Part shown: positions 27,577 to 36,810 of the stretch, one piece after another
How positions within the stretch are numbered: the first letter of the stretch is position 1
Layout: each line of letters starts with the position of its first letter
Assembly: GCA_030388825.1 (NCBI GenBank)
Contig: CP128835.1
Location: forward strand, 1,064,501 to 1,128,500
From: Rossellomorea sp. AcN35-11
Lineage (GTDB): Bacteria > Bacillota > Bacilli > Bacillales > Bacillaceae_B
Length of the DNA: 64,000 nucleotides
Direction of reading: 5' to 3'
The notes under the pieces: model-generated
What the model was told of the DNA's origin: nothing
Seen by the model: only the letters and a program-made list of their open reading frames with translations
The model's database searches: none
Program-made: the position numbers and the translations under genes

Positions 27577-27631
27577 AGAATAACCGTAAGCAGCGTCACC
27601 TGAACTTCAGTTGACGCTTGCCGGTTATTCT
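27577..27631. terminator. Long hairpin, probable terminator
   Basis: AGAATAACCG (27577-27586) pairs with CGGTTATTCT (27622-27631), with an inner CAGCGTCA/TTGACGCT arm; T residues follow on the + side, A residues on the other. Confidence 0.7.
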
Positions 27632-27702
27632 TTCTTTAAGCGAGGGTTACTAGTCTTGTGGTCGGTTCTTCTTCGTGTTCGCCTGCCCGGTGGTAAACTC
27701 CA

Positions 27703-27933
27703 CTAATTCAGAGCTCGTCCGATTTCCTCTTTTAGCATTCGTATTACTTTGAGCATTTCGATTACCCTGTTTGGTTCTTCCCATTCAGAATCCCTCCCAA
27801 TATAGTAACTCAAGCATTTATAGTGTGAGACATAATCAAGGAAATATTCTCTGTCGGGATACGACAAAATATGCCATGTATCCTTCTGGTTCGATTTATT
27901 TCCCGGGCCATATACGACATTAAGAGCTCCCAC
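27703..27933 (-). CDS. Hypothetical protein, 76 residues
   Basis: A GTG-started frame encoding MGALNVVYGPGNKSNQKD and a charged helical end (VIEMLKVIRMLKEEIGRALN). Composition looks coding, with Trp, Tyr and Cys in plausible amounts, but no strong ribosome site is seen and the start lies inside the motif AAGGTCCGTCCCTCA that recurs at 58856. I recognise no family. It could be the remainder of a longer gene. Confidence 0.35.
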   Translation of the reverse strand: MGALNVVYGPGNKSNQKDTWHILSYPDREYFLDYVSHYKCLSYYIGRDSEWEEPNRVIEMLKVIRMLKEEIGRALN

Positions 27934-27947
27934 TAAAGGTCCGTCCC

Positions 27948-29490
27948 TCAGTCCTTTACATCATATGTCGGCAGCGGCTTATCGGCAGGCCCTTCGATGA
28001 CTTGTCCGTCTATGGAGAACCGGGATCCGTGACAAGGGCAGTCCCATGTCAGGTCTCCGTGGTTCCATTCGGTTTCGCAGCCGAGGTGGGTGCAGGTGGT
28101 ATCCACGACGTGGAGTTTTCCTTCTTCATCCCGATATCCACCGCATCGCCGTCCGTTCAGGTTCACGACATCTCCTTCGCCTTTTTTTAGTTCCTGGGGT
28201 TTTTTAGTTGTTATTTGTAATTTTCCCTTGATAAGCTGTCCGGCGACATTGATGTTTTCCTTAAAGAAGTGCTTGATGCTCGGATCTGCAACAAATCGAG
28301 AAGGAGTATATACATCAGCATAGATGTGATGGTTGCCTAAGATCTTATCAGATATGATCTGGCCAGCCAGAGTACCGGACGTCATACCCCATTTATTAAA
28401 ACCGGTCCCTACAAAAATAGCGGGGTGCTTCTCGGTTACATTTCCGATGTAAGGGATTTTGTCCAGGGTGATTAAATCTTGTGCGGACCATCTGTAACGC
28501 GCTTCTTCTATGCCGAGGACTTCCTCACCGAATTCCTGTAATGCCAGATAGTGTTCCATCGTATCTTTTCCCTGTCCTGTTTTATGTTTATCCCCGCCGA
28601 TTAGAATGAGCTTTCCTCCGTCCACATCATCTTGATAGCGGAGGGAACGGGTGGGTTCTTCGGCACTGATGTACATCCCCCCAGGAAAGTCTTTTTTTGT
28701 CTTCACTCCGAGGATATAAGAACGTTCTGCGTACATTCTCGTGAAATAAAATCCCATTCCATCATAAAAAGGAAAGTGAGAACAGATGGCCACATGCTCG
28801 CTGTCCAGATGATATCCGTCTGCCGTCACTACTTGGGTGAAATCTCCCTCATTAACGGTCTTAGCGGCTGTTCCTTCAAAGATTTGCCCCCCCCATACCC
28901 GTAAATGAATCAACCAGCGCTTTCAAATAGTTCAAAGGGTGGAATTGAGCTTGATCTTTCATGACCACGGCCTTTTTAATGGACAGGTCGATGGGGAGCC
29001 TGTTTACAAGCTCACCGTTGATCCCTAACTTCTGGTAGGCTTCATACTCCTTTTCAATCTTCGTGGCATAATGATCACTTGTACTGTAGACATACGAGTC
29101 CTCATTTGAAAACTGGCAATCAATGTTCTCAGTGGAGATCGTATCTGTAATAAATTGCAGGGCCTTCGACTGGGAAAGATAATACTTCTTTGCAAACTCT
29201 TCCCCGAAATGCTGGATAAGTTCATCGTAAATCAATCCATGTTGAGCGGAGATCTTGGCTGTTGTATGTCCGGTAGTTCCGTTCAACAACTGATCGGCCT
29301 CGATCAGGGCCACTTTTTTGCCGCCTTTGGCAAGCAAGTAAGCAGTGGTGATACCGGCAATTCCGCCGCCGACGACAGTGGCATCCACTTTTATATTGTG
29401 GCTGAGCTTCTTAAACTGCGGAAGCTTACTCGTTTCCCTCCAATATGGCTCGGGAGTATGGGAGAAAGCTGGTTGATTTGGTGTGTCCAT
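27948..29490 (-). CDS. FAD-dependent oxidoreductase with C-terminal Rieske domain (frame break at C8 run)
   Basis: A 513-residue protein like B. subtilis YhfW. The DAO-type FAD domain starts at VDATVVGGGIAGITTAYLLAKGGKKVAL; the Rieske domain near residues 425-510 has CTHLGCETEW and CPCHGSRFS, the two Cys-His pairs that hold the [2Fe-2S] cluster. The frame breaks at 28887-28894: seven C residues instead of eight join FTGMGG to QIFEGTAAKTV. Reaction not known. Confidence 0.9.
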
Positions 29491-29562
29491 CGTAACGCCC
29501 CTTTATCTATTCGATTCCTTACCATTCTTTCCTGAAATGAAGAAATCATAAGTACAAAATAG

Positions 29563-29603
29563 AAAAAGGGACTGACTCTTTGTTGTAGAATCAGTCCCTT
29601 TTT
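29563..29603. terminator. Bidirectional intrinsic terminator
   Basis: A perfect thirteen-base-pair stem (29563-29575 with 29591-29603) between folD and the FAD/Rieske gene; the folD transcript runs into T residues. Confidence 0.88.
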
Positions 29604-29612
29604 CATTATGAG

Positions 29613-30467
29613 TTATGAATGTTGGAGAACAGCACCGTATTTTTCGGCAGAATCGACGGTTTGCTTTAAAAGCATAGAGATGGTCACAGGTCCTACTCCA
29701 CCGGGCACAGGAGTGATTGCACTGGCTTTTTCATAGCATGCCTCATAATCGATATCCCCTACGTTCCCTTTGTTGTAACCTGCATCAAGGACGACAGCCC
29801 CTTCTTTCAACCAATCCCCTTGAATGAAATTTGGCTTCCCGACAGCCGCCACCACAATATCCGCAGTAGACAGGATGTCAGGCAGTCTCTCTGTATAGGA
29901 ATGGCATGTCGTCACCGTTGCATTCCGATTCAACAGCATCATGGATACAGGTTTTCCTAGGATAGGGCTTCTTCCGACGACGACAGCGTGTTTCCCTTCC
30001 AGGGTCACATCGTAATAATCGATGATGCTCATGATGGCAGCTGGTGTACAGGATGGATATTCGCCGAATCCTAAAGAGTTCTGGCCGAACCCAAGGCTCG
30101 TGACCCCGTCCACATCTTTTTCAATGGAGATGGCTTCAAAGGCAGCGCGTTCATCGATATGGCGAGGAACAGGATGCTGTAACAGAATTCCGTGGACAGA
30201 AGTATCTTGATTAAGCCCCTGGATGACTTCGAGAAGTTCATGTGTAGTGGTTTCCCTGGAAAGATGAATTCTTCTTGATTCCATCCCGATTTTCGCGCAG
30301 GCATTTCCTTTCATCTTCACATACGTAGCAGAAGATGGATCGTCTCCGACAAGCACCGTGGCAAGACATGGGGTGATGCCCTTCCCTTTTAGTTCATTGA
30401 CTCTCGTCTTAAGGTTTTCTTTTACCTCAGATGCTACACGTTTCCCGTCTAAAATTAGTGGTTCCAC
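29613..30467 (-). CDS. folD: Methylenetetrahydrofolate dehydrogenase/cyclohydrolase FolD
   Basis: A 284-residue bifunctional enzyme that interconverts 5,10-methylene- and 10-formyl-tetrahydrofolate. Motifs include YVKMKGNACAKIG (catalytic Lys near residue 54), DGVTSLGFGQ and GRSPILGKPVSMMLL (NADP site), ending in VPGGVGPVTISMLL. In B. subtilis folD sits elsewhere with nusB; here it is single and controlled by a ZTP riboswitch. GGAGGGAT precedes ATG 30467. Confidence 0.97.
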   Translation of the reverse strand: MEPLILDGKRVASEVKENLKTRVNELKGKGITPCLATVLVGDDPSSATYVKMKGNACAKIGMESRRIHLSRETTTHELLEVIQGLNQDTSVHGILLQHPVPRHIDERAAFEAISIEKDVDGVTSLGFGQNSLGFGEYPSCTPAAIMSIIDYYDVTLEGKHAVVVGRSPILGKPVSMMLLNRNATVTTCHSYTERLPDILSTADIVVAAVGKPNFIQGDWLKEGAVVLDAGYNKGNVGDIDYEACYEKASAITPVPGGVGPVTISMLLKQTVDSAEKYGAVLQHS

Positions 30468-30487
30468 TGCAATCCCTCCTGATTATA

Positions 30488-30604
30488 GTAAAAAAAGACA
30501 AGGGTATCCCCTTGCCTTCTGCCCAGGCGAACGGCTAATGGCTCATGATTTGTTAGATTCGCAGCTCCCTTGTGGTTGATTCCACATTTTCGCCAGTCAC
30601 TGCA
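30488..30604 (-). promoter_or_regulatory. ZTP (pfl) riboswitch with terminator, controls folD
   Basis: On the minus strand the leader reads GTGACTGGCGAAAATGTGGA (from 30602) and later CCGTTCGCCTGGGCA (ending near 30520), the two hallmark conserved parts of the pfl/ZTP aptamer; GTGGAATCAACCAC forms the P2 hairpin. A terminator follows: CAAGGG/CCCTTG (30514-30499) and T residues to 30490, 21 bases before folD. ZTP/ZMP, which accumulates when folate is short, would turn folD on. Confidence 0.92.
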
Positions 30605-30805
30605 TGTTTTCTATTCAATCTTATTATAACACGAATATAAAATAAAATTCTACTACTAATGTTCGTGTTTTTTATGTTCTACATCAAAAGACTGAGAGGG
30701 TGCTACATCTAATTTTCGATTTGGTATGACCCCTAACAGCTGATGTGCCTGATCGGAATTCCACATAAACTGTGAGTAATACGAGTAAAGGAAGGGGAAA
30801 TGAAT

Positions 30806-31528
30806 ATGTTGAAAAATAAAGTAGTCATGATAACAGGTGCTTCAAAAGGGCTGGGCAAGGCTCTTGCCTTACAATGTGCAAGAGATGGGGCAAAAATCGC
30901 CATTTGTGCACGGACGTCTGGTCCACTTCAGGAAATTGAAAAAGAATTGAGGGGTTTGGGGGCGGAAGTGGTGGCACTGGAAGCAGATGTTTCTGATGCC
31001 GGTGACGTAGAACGCTTTGTTTCTGTGACGGAGGAAGTACTGGGGGGAATCGATGTTCTGTTTAACAATGCATCCATTTTCGGTCCCGGTCCCCGCCTTC
31101 TTGCGGATTATCCTGAAAAAGAATTCCTTGAGGTGTTAAGGATCAATACGATGAACCCGTTCCTGGTCACAAAGAGAGTCCTTCCTGGAATGATCAGCCG
31201 GGGGAGGGGTTCTGTGATTAATATAACATCAGAAGCGGGTAGAACGGGCTTTGCCGAATGGGGAGCCTATGGCATTTCCAAGTTTGCCGTAGAAGGCATG
31301 ACACAGACCTGGGCCGACGAGTTAAGAGGTACAGGTGTGCGAATGAATATGGTCGATCCAGGGGAAATGGATACGGATATGCATGAACAGGCTGTCCCGG
31401 AATGCGATTATCCCCTTGCCGGACCAGGTGATCATCTAGATGTCTTCCTATACCTGGCATCCGATGCTTCATTAAACGAAAACGGCTCTCGTTTTGAAGC
31501 GCAGGGGTTCAAGAAGGGGTGTTCATGA
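30806..31528 (+). CDS. SDR-family oxidoreductase
   Basis: A 240-residue short-chain dehydrogenase. Cofactor site VMITGASKGLGKALA with ICARTS, NNAS motif in VLFNNASIFGPGP, and catalytic Ser-Tyr-Lys (NITSEAGR, WGAYGISKFAVEGM). The C-terminus is short. ATG 30806 has GGAAGGGG at a good distance. Its stop overlaps the start of the QueA-like gene (ATGATG), so an operon SDR-QueA-like-VOC is likely. Confidence 0.92.
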   Translation: MLKNKVVMITGASKGLGKALALQCARDGAKIAICARTSGPLQEIEKELRGLGAEVVALEADVSDAGDVERFVSVTEEVLGGIDVLFNNASIFGPGPRLLADYPEKEFLEVLRINTMNPFLVTKRVLPGMISRGRGSVINITSEAGRTGFAEWGAYGISKFAVEGMTQTWADELRGTGVRMNMVDPGEMDTDMHEQAVPECDYPLAGPGDHLDVFLYLASDASLNENGSRFEAQGFKKGCS

Positions 31529-32547
31529 TGAAGGAACTGGCTAAACGATTTACGATCCCCCCTCACTTAAACGCGTCGGCACCCATTGAATTACAGGGGG
31601 TTGAAAGAGACGAAGTCAAGCTGATGGTATTGGATAGGCAGTCGGGGAAATATGAGCATGCCAGATTTAAGAACCTCCCTGACTATTTAAATAAAGGGGA
31701 CGTACTAGTTTTAAACAACAGTCGGACTCTCCCTGCCTCGCTTAAAGGAAGACAGGGAAACAGGCTTCTCGAAGTACGACTATCACGAAAGATTAGTCAT
31801 GAAAGTTGGGATGCCCTTGTCGTTGGGGATGTCTATCAAACAGGTGAACCGATTTACTTTGCAGGCGGAGTCCAGGCGGACATGATGGGGGAAGGAAGTG
31901 AAAAACCCCTGGTTCGATTGGAATTCAACAGGAGTGGGGGGGAACTCTTTGATTTTATCTATCGAAACGGCGACCCGGTCCGTTATGAATATATCCAAAC
32001 CCCTTGGCCCCTTGAGTATTATCAAACTGTATATGGATCGGTTCCAGGGTCAGTAGAAATGACTTCTGCCGGGAGGGCCTTCTCCTGGAAGTTGATACAG
32101 TCCTTGAAGCAGAAAGGGATTGAAATCGCCTTTGTACAGCTTCACGCGGGCCTTAGCTATTACGGAGATGACCGCTGGCCGACCCCTAGACATCATCCTG
32201 AAGAATATCATGTAAGTTCACAAACCGCTGATATGATCCGCAAGGCCAAGAATAGCGGAAACCGTGTCATTGCAGTGGGAACTACAGTGGTCCGGGCACT
32301 GGAGACGGTCATGGAAGAATACGGCAGATTACATCCTGCTGACGGGGTAACGAATCTATATATATCCCGTGATACCCCGCTCCAGTTAGTTGACGGCCTC
32401 ATTACAGGATTTCATGAACCTGAAGCCAGCCATTTAGACCTGTTAACGGCGTTCATATCCGAGGAGAAATTATTGAAAGCCTATCAAACAGCGCTCATGA
32501 AAAAATATACATGGCATGAGTTCGGGGATATGAACATCATTCTTTAA
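31528..32547 (+). CDS. QueA-family S-adenosylmethionine:tRNA ribosyltransferase-isomerase paralogue
   Basis: A 339-residue member of the QueA family, which adds the epoxycyclopentane ring of queuosine. Family parts are visible: IPPHLNASAPIELQGVERDE, VLVLNNSRTLPASLKG, and RVIAVGTTVVRALETV. But the usual HVGAGTFxPV region is replaced by FVQLHAGLSYYGDD, and queuosine genes are not adjacent. So it is a paralogue with possibly another target. ATG 31528 follows AAGAAGGGGTG. Confidence 0.8.
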   Translation: MKELAKRFTIPPHLNASAPIELQGVERDEVKLMVLDRQSGKYEHARFKNLPDYLNKGDVLVLNNSRTLPASLKGRQGNRLLEVRLSRKISHESWDALVVGDVYQTGEPIYFAGGVQADMMGEGSEKPLVRLEFNRSGGELFDFIYRNGDPVRYEYIQTPWPLEYYQTVYGSVPGSVEMTSAGRAFSWKLIQSLKQKGIEIAFVQLHAGLSYYGDDRWPTPRHHPEEYHVSSQTADMIRKAKNSGNRVIAVGTTVVRALETVMEEYGRLHPADGVTNLYISRDTPLQLVDGLITGFHEPEASHLDLLTAFISEEKLLKAYQTALMKKYTWHEFGDMNIIL

Positions 32548-32559
32548 GGAGACAGGGTC

Positions 32560-32928
32560 ATGAAACTTCATCATATCGGAATCCATGTAAGGAGTTTAGA
32601 GAAGTCCGTCGCCTTTTATGTATCTCACTTTGGGTTTCATGAGGAAATCTATTTTGAATGGGATGGAGAGAAAATTGCCTTTCTTCAGAGTGGTCATATC
32701 AGACTGGAACTCATACAGAATGACGTACAGGAACACGGTCTCACTTCAGGAAGCCACTTCGCCTTGGAGGTAGAGAACCTGGAGGAAAAGAAACAGGAAT
32801 TGACTGAACAGGGGATTCTCTCTTTAGAAGGTCCTTATCTCATCCGGGATCGGTGGAAAGTCATTTTTTATCCAGGACCGGATGGTGAAGTGATTGAATT
32901 GGTCGAACCGCTGTTCACCAACGAGTAA
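32560..32928 (+). CDS. VOC-family (glyoxalase-like) protein
   Basis: A 122-residue vicinal oxygen chelate protein with two beta-alpha-beta-beta-beta modules: LHHIGIHVRSLEKSVAFYVSHFGF begins the first, and the metal ligands would be His near residue 5, Glu in IRLELIQ, His in SHFALEV and Glu in GEVIELVEP. Substrate unknown. It follows the QueA paralogue by twelve bases, with AAGGAGACAGG as ribosome site. Confidence 0.88.
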   Translation: MKLHHIGIHVRSLEKSVAFYVSHFGFHEEIYFEWDGEKIAFLQSGHIRLELIQNDVQEHGLTSGSHFALEVENLEEKKQELTEQGILSLEGPYLIRDRWKVIFYPGPDGEVIELVEPLFTNE

Positions 32929-33048
32929 GGTTTTATCTGTATTATCCCTACCAACCCCATAGGTTTTATGAAATTTTTTTGATCCGGATTCTGTGTTACA
33001 GTTATCCCGGTATAAATTGAGATGACTATGGTGCAGGAAGGGATGTTC

Positions 33049-33694
33049 ATGAATAGAGAAAAGGTTTTACGTTGGGCGTTCTTCTTTATGGGCCTGCTTG
33101 TGCTGGCATTTGGCATAAGCTTAACCATCAAAGGAAAAGACCTTGGGATCGGACCATGGGATGTGTTCCATTATGGGTTGTTTAAACAACTCGGCCTTAC
33201 GATTGGTACTTGGTCCATAATTGCTGGCTTTGTGATCTTATTCGTGACGGGAATTGGAACGAAGTCATTCCCTAAAGTGGGCGCTTTTATTAATATGTTG
33301 TTAATTGGTATTTTCATAGATTTATTTCATTATGTTCTTCCTGATCCCCAATCCATATGGGCACAGTCAATTGTATTTGCCATCGGGATTGTGGTGATCG
33401 GGTACGGAATCGGACTTTATGTCTCAGCGGATTTAGGGGCAGGCCCACGTGACAGCCTGATGCTTCTTATTGTTGAAAAAACAGGATGGAAAGTTCAGTG
33501 GGTGAGAAACGGAATGGAAATCGTCGTGTTCTTCTTCGGCTGGCTACTAGGTGGACCTGTCGGGATCGGTACCATCATCATTGCCCTTGGACTGGGGTTC
33601 CATCGTGGGGTATTCATTACCCCAGAGTAAGAAACTCCTTCACTTTTTCCTCACGAGACAAATGGCCAAAAGAGACGATCCTTTAGCGAGCTAA
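33049..33694 (+). CDS. YczE/YyaS/YitT-family membrane protein (probable frame break near the end)
   Basis: A membrane protein with five or six helices: LRWAFFFMGLLVLAFGISL, then IGPWDVFHYGLFKQLGLTIG, the loop typical of YczE/YyaS proteins, and LGAGPRDSLMLLIVEKTG. The annotated frame ends early at 33630; dropping one C at 33600-33601 continues FIVGYSLPQSKKLLHFFLT to a stop at 33694 within the terminator, giving 214 residues, closer to the family. ATG 33049 follows GGAAGGG. Confidence 0.8.
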
Positions 33695-33710
33695 GGGATC
33701 GTCTCTTTTT
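33668..33710 (+). terminator. Intrinsic terminator
   Basis: AAAAGAGACGATCC..., stem about 17 base pairs (33668-33685 with 33693-33710), ending in a T run. Confidence 0.9.
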
Positions 33711-33935
33711 CATATTGGCTCTTTGATTGTTATACGAATACATGAAACGGGATTATAGGGGGAATTACATGCTCAGAAAGTTGAGTGAAGCGAGCATGCT
33801 GCAGCAGAAAATAAATTGTACCTTCTTCTTTAGAGTAGCAACAATGTTTACGAAAAGAGCTTGTTGTAAAAGAAGGGGATTTATCCAAAAAAGAAAGAAG
33901 TAAGAGTAGAGATTTAGTAGAGGGGGAAATGTTTC

Positions 33936-34385
33936 ATGAAAAACAAGCTGGATTATCATATATGGGCAACGGACAAGCTGTTGACTTACTTGGATACCCT
34001 GCCGGCAGGCGTGATACATAAGGAACTTCAAAGTGTGTTTCCTACCATTGAAAGAACGCTCTATCATCTGTATGAGGTTGATGCACTGTGGTTCTCTCGA
34101 CTGCGTGGACAAACACTGCAGTTAGAGATAGAGCGATTTTCTTCTGTGGGAGATTGCATCACGCATTTTCATGCCCTGCACAAGGAAATGGCAGACTGGA
34201 AACAGATAGATCAGACCATTTCATATGAAACGTCTTCACGGGAGAACTATCAAAACACCACTGCAGAGATTCTCGATCACATTGTTAATCACGGTACGTA
34301 CCATCGGGGGAATATTACAGCTATGCTGTGGCAATTAGGTGAAAGAGGAGTTTCGACTGATTATATTTATTATTTGCGAGGTTAA
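33936..34385 (+). CDS. DinB-family protein
   Basis: A 149-residue DinB/DUF664-type four-helix protein: YHIWATDKLLTYLDTLP at the start, RTLYHLYEVDALWFSRL (first His ligand) and LDHIVNHGTYHRGNITAML (the HxxxH pair) near the end. These three His residues are the metal triad of the family. Probable metal-dependent or thiol-dependent enzyme, unknown substrate. The 200 bases upstream show no convincing gene. Confidence 0.88.
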   Translation: MKNKLDYHIWATDKLLTYLDTLPAGVIHKELQSVFPTIERTLYHLYEVDALWFSRLRGQTLQLEIERFSSVGDCITHFHALHKEMADWKQIDQTISYETSSRENYQNTTAEILDHIVNHGTYHRGNITAMLWQLGERGVSTDYIYYLRG

Positions 34386-34388
34386 TGC

Positions 34389-34541
34389 ATGAGAGAGCTT
34401 GTGGGCTGCTGCTGTCTCTGTCAAAAGCCCCTCTATTGTTTAGACGGGTTTTTTAATGGTGTCCAAAAAGAAGGCGGGGAAACCATTTGTTACGAATGTG
34501 AGGAACGAGTTCTAAAGGAGGAGAAAGCGGATGGGTCATGA
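34389..34541 (+). CDS. Small zinc-ribbon-like protein (50 residues)
   Basis: A short gene with two Cys pairs: GCCCLCQKPLYCLDGFF and ETICYECEERV, the C-x-x-C...C-x-x-C plan of a small zinc ribbon. GAGGT five bases before ATG 34389. Its TGA overlaps the AlkD ATG region (ATGGGTCATGA), so it is translationally coupled to the AlkD gene downstream. No named family recognised. Confidence 0.6.
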   Translation: MRELVGCCCLCQKPLYCLDGFFNGVQKEGGETICYECEERVLKEEKADGS

Positions 34542-35220
34542 CTATTCAGATAAGATCGTCACTCTATTAAACAAGCATCAAAATGATGACAACCGGGAAG
34601 CCATGGAAGCGTACATGAGGAATCAATTTCGATTTTTTGGCATTAAAACGCCGGAACGTACAGCTTTGCTGAGAGAGTTTTTAAAGGGACAGGGGAAACC
34701 GACGATTGAAGAATTACCTGACATTATCCGTTCCCTTTGGTCAGAGCCTCAACGTGAATGCCAGTATATCGCTCTGTCCCTCTTGGATAAACAAGCAAGG
34801 TTTCTGACGAAAGAGCATCTGCCGCTTATGGAAAAGCTAATAACCGTTAAATCTTGGTGGGACACGATTGATCATATCGCTTCCAACCATGTGGGGAAAA
34901 TTTATCAAACAGAGGAAGATGACACATACTTAGAGAAATGGATCCGGTCCGATCATATGTGGTTGAACAGAACAGCCATATTGTATCAGTTGAAATACAA
35001 GGAAAAGACGGATCAGGAGCGCATGTTCAAGTACATGGCCATTCATCAGGGATCAAAAGAATTTTTCATCCAGAAGGCGATCGGCTGGGCATTGAGGGAG
35101 TATTCGAAAACGAACCCCGAAGCAGTCAAGAAGTTCATCGAATCCGAAAATCTCGCCCCATTAAGCAAACGGGAAGGGATGAAGCATATTCGTAAAAGAG
35201 AAAAGCTCTCATCATCATGA
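34531..35220 (+). CDS. alkD: AlkD-type DNA alkylation repair glycosylase
   Basis: A 229-residue all-helical HEAT-like repeat protein that excises 3-methyladenine and 7-methylguanine without base flipping. Key residues of AlkD are visible: KSWWDTIDHIAS (Trp and catalytic Asp near 110-113) and FIQKAIGWALREYSK (Trp near 187). N-terminal FFGIKTPERTALLREFL is also typical. With ogt/alkA at the left end, the window holds three alkylation repair activities. AAGGAGGAG precedes ATG 34531. Confidence 0.93.
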   Translation: MGHDYSDKIVTLLNKHQNDDNREAMEAYMRNQFRFFGIKTPERTALLREFLKGQGKPTIEELPDIIRSLWSEPQRECQYIALSLLDKQARFLTKEHLPLMEKLITVKSWWDTIDHIASNHVGKIYQTEEDDTYLEKWIRSDHMWLNRTAILYQLKYKEKTDQERMFKYMAIHQGSKEFFIQKAIGWALREYSKTNPEAVKKFIESENLAPLSKREGMKHIRKREKLSSS

Positions 35221-35395
35221 TGATTTTCGTCTAAGGAATGAACAGAATCCGACAAGAGGTATTCTCAGCTTGCCAGGAAGATCATGAGATTGACAAGGAG
35301 CATGGGTCATTCCATTTTCGTTATTAGGTATTCACCCTGCTCTCAATCTGGTATAAAGTAAGAACAGATAGTAGTTGTGAGAGGGGCATTAGCTT

Positions 35396-36568
35396 ATGAA
35401 TTGGAATGATTGCATCGAGAGAACGAATACACATTCGGTTAAATGGTCGTTTCCTGCTGAAGATGTTATTCCTATGTGCATCGCAGACATGGACTTTCAA
35501 GTGTCGCCTGCCATTGTCGAGGCGATGAGCAAAAAGGCTCAGCATGGGATATACGGCTATACGACATTCAGCGACCGATACTTTGAGTCGATCATCTCCT
35601 GGTGGAAGAGACGCTTCCATATGGAAATAAAGAAAGAGTGGATCAGCTTCAGTCCGGGTATCATTCCGGGTATCAATGTACTGTTGTCTGTATTAACGGA
35701 ACCCGGAGACCATGTCATTATTCAGGATCCCGTTTATTACCCTTTTTACAGTACAATCGAAAATCATGGCTGCTCCGTGATAAAAAATACGCTTGTTTAT
35801 CGCGAGGGAGCCTATTCCATTGACTTTGACGATTTAGAAGAGAAGGCCAGGAATCCGAAAACAAAACTTCTTATTCTCTGCAGTCCCCATAATCCTGTCG
35901 GACGGGTGTGGACCAGGGAGGAGTTAATGAAGATCGGAGAGATTGCTAAACGCCATGATCTTTGGATTATTTCAGATGAAATGCATGGCGACCTGGTATA
36001 TAAAGGATATGAACATATTCCCCTCTTTAAAGGGGATGACAGCCTTCTGGAGCGAAGTGTTCTGTGTGCAGCTCCAAGCAAAACCTTTAATATTGCCGGT
36101 CTGCAGACGTCCATTCTCCTCATTCCTAATCGAGAGCTAAGAGATCAATATAATGAGAAGCTGACGGGTTACGGCCTGATGAGGCCCAATGTGTTCGGGA
36201 TTGAAGGTACGATTGCGGCGTATGAAGAAGGAGAGCCCTGGCTCAATGAGCTGTTGATGGTCCTTGAGGAGAATAAACAATATGTGCTTAATTATCTTGA
36301 ACAGCATCTCCCAGATCTGAAAGCCATCCATCCTGAAGCCACTCATCTTATTTGGATTGATTGCACAGAATTGGGGATGACCGGTGAAGAGCTGTGTGCG
36401 TTCTTCATAGAAAAAGCCCGTGTTAAATTCGATGAGGGCTTTAAATTTGGTGAGAGCGGCCATCCATTTATCAGAATGAATATCGCCTGTCCCAAAGAGA
36501 GGGTCGATCTCGCCCTAAGAAGAATGCACGAAGCGATCCTGGAGCACAGGGTCAGCCGGAAGGATTGA
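35396..36568 (+). CDS. patB: PatB/MalY-family cystathionine beta-lyase (PLP)
   Basis: A 390-residue fold-type I aminotransferase-like lyase. Signatures are MCIADMDFQVSPAIVEAM, YGYTTF, the SPHNPVGRVWTREEL loop, ISDEMHGDLV (PLP Asp) and APSKTFNIAGLQ with the Schiff-base Lys. PatB in Bacillus splits cystathionine or cysteine conjugates. GAGAGGGG is the ribosome site; no partner gene in the operon. Confidence 0.92.
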   Translation: MNWNDCIERTNTHSVKWSFPAEDVIPMCIADMDFQVSPAIVEAMSKKAQHGIYGYTTFSDRYFESIISWWKRRFHMEIKKEWISFSPGIIPGINVLLSVLTEPGDHVIIQDPVYYPFYSTIENHGCSVIKNTLVYREGAYSIDFDDLEEKARNPKTKLLILCSPHNPVGRVWTREELMKIGEIAKRHDLWIISDEMHGDLVYKGYEHIPLFKGDDSLLERSVLCAAPSKTFNIAGLQTSILLIPNRELRDQYNEKLTGYGLMRPNVFGIEGTIAAYEEGEPWLNELLMVLEENKQYVLNYLEQHLPDLKAIHPEATHLIWIDCTELGMTGEELCAFFIEKARVKFDEGFKFGESGHPFIRMNIACPKERVDLALRRMHEAILEHRVSRKD

Positions 36569-36769
36569 AAGTAAGGGGTTCCACGCATCGTTCATCCATT
36601 TGTTTGTTCCAGGGGTAAGTGGTCCCCGCTCTGAATTCAGCGATTGACTTGTCAGAAACAGGGCGCATGAACGAGTTGTTTAGAAACTACTTAAACGAGG
36701 AATGGAGTTCAGTGGGAAATCAACTTCTACATTCCCATTGAAAAAATGGCCAACACGTGCAAAATAAAC

Positions 36770-36810
36770 AAAGGATGAACAAAAGAATCCACTTTTGTTC
36801 ATCCTTTTTA
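36770..36810. terminator. Terminator after lctP
   Basis: A perfect 16-base-pair stem (36770-36785 with 36792-36807) lies directly after the lctP stop; T/A runs flank both sides. Confidence 0.88.

Noticed and set aside
33742..33903. Possible short gene (43-54 codons, Lys/Arg-rich) before the DinB gene
   Set aside because: It has a usable GGGGG site at one ATG but odd composition with Cys-Cys and Phe-Phe-Phe runs, and no context; coding is not supported.
36667..36741. A 24-codon frame before the lctP terminator
   Set aside because: No ribosome site and no recognisable pattern.
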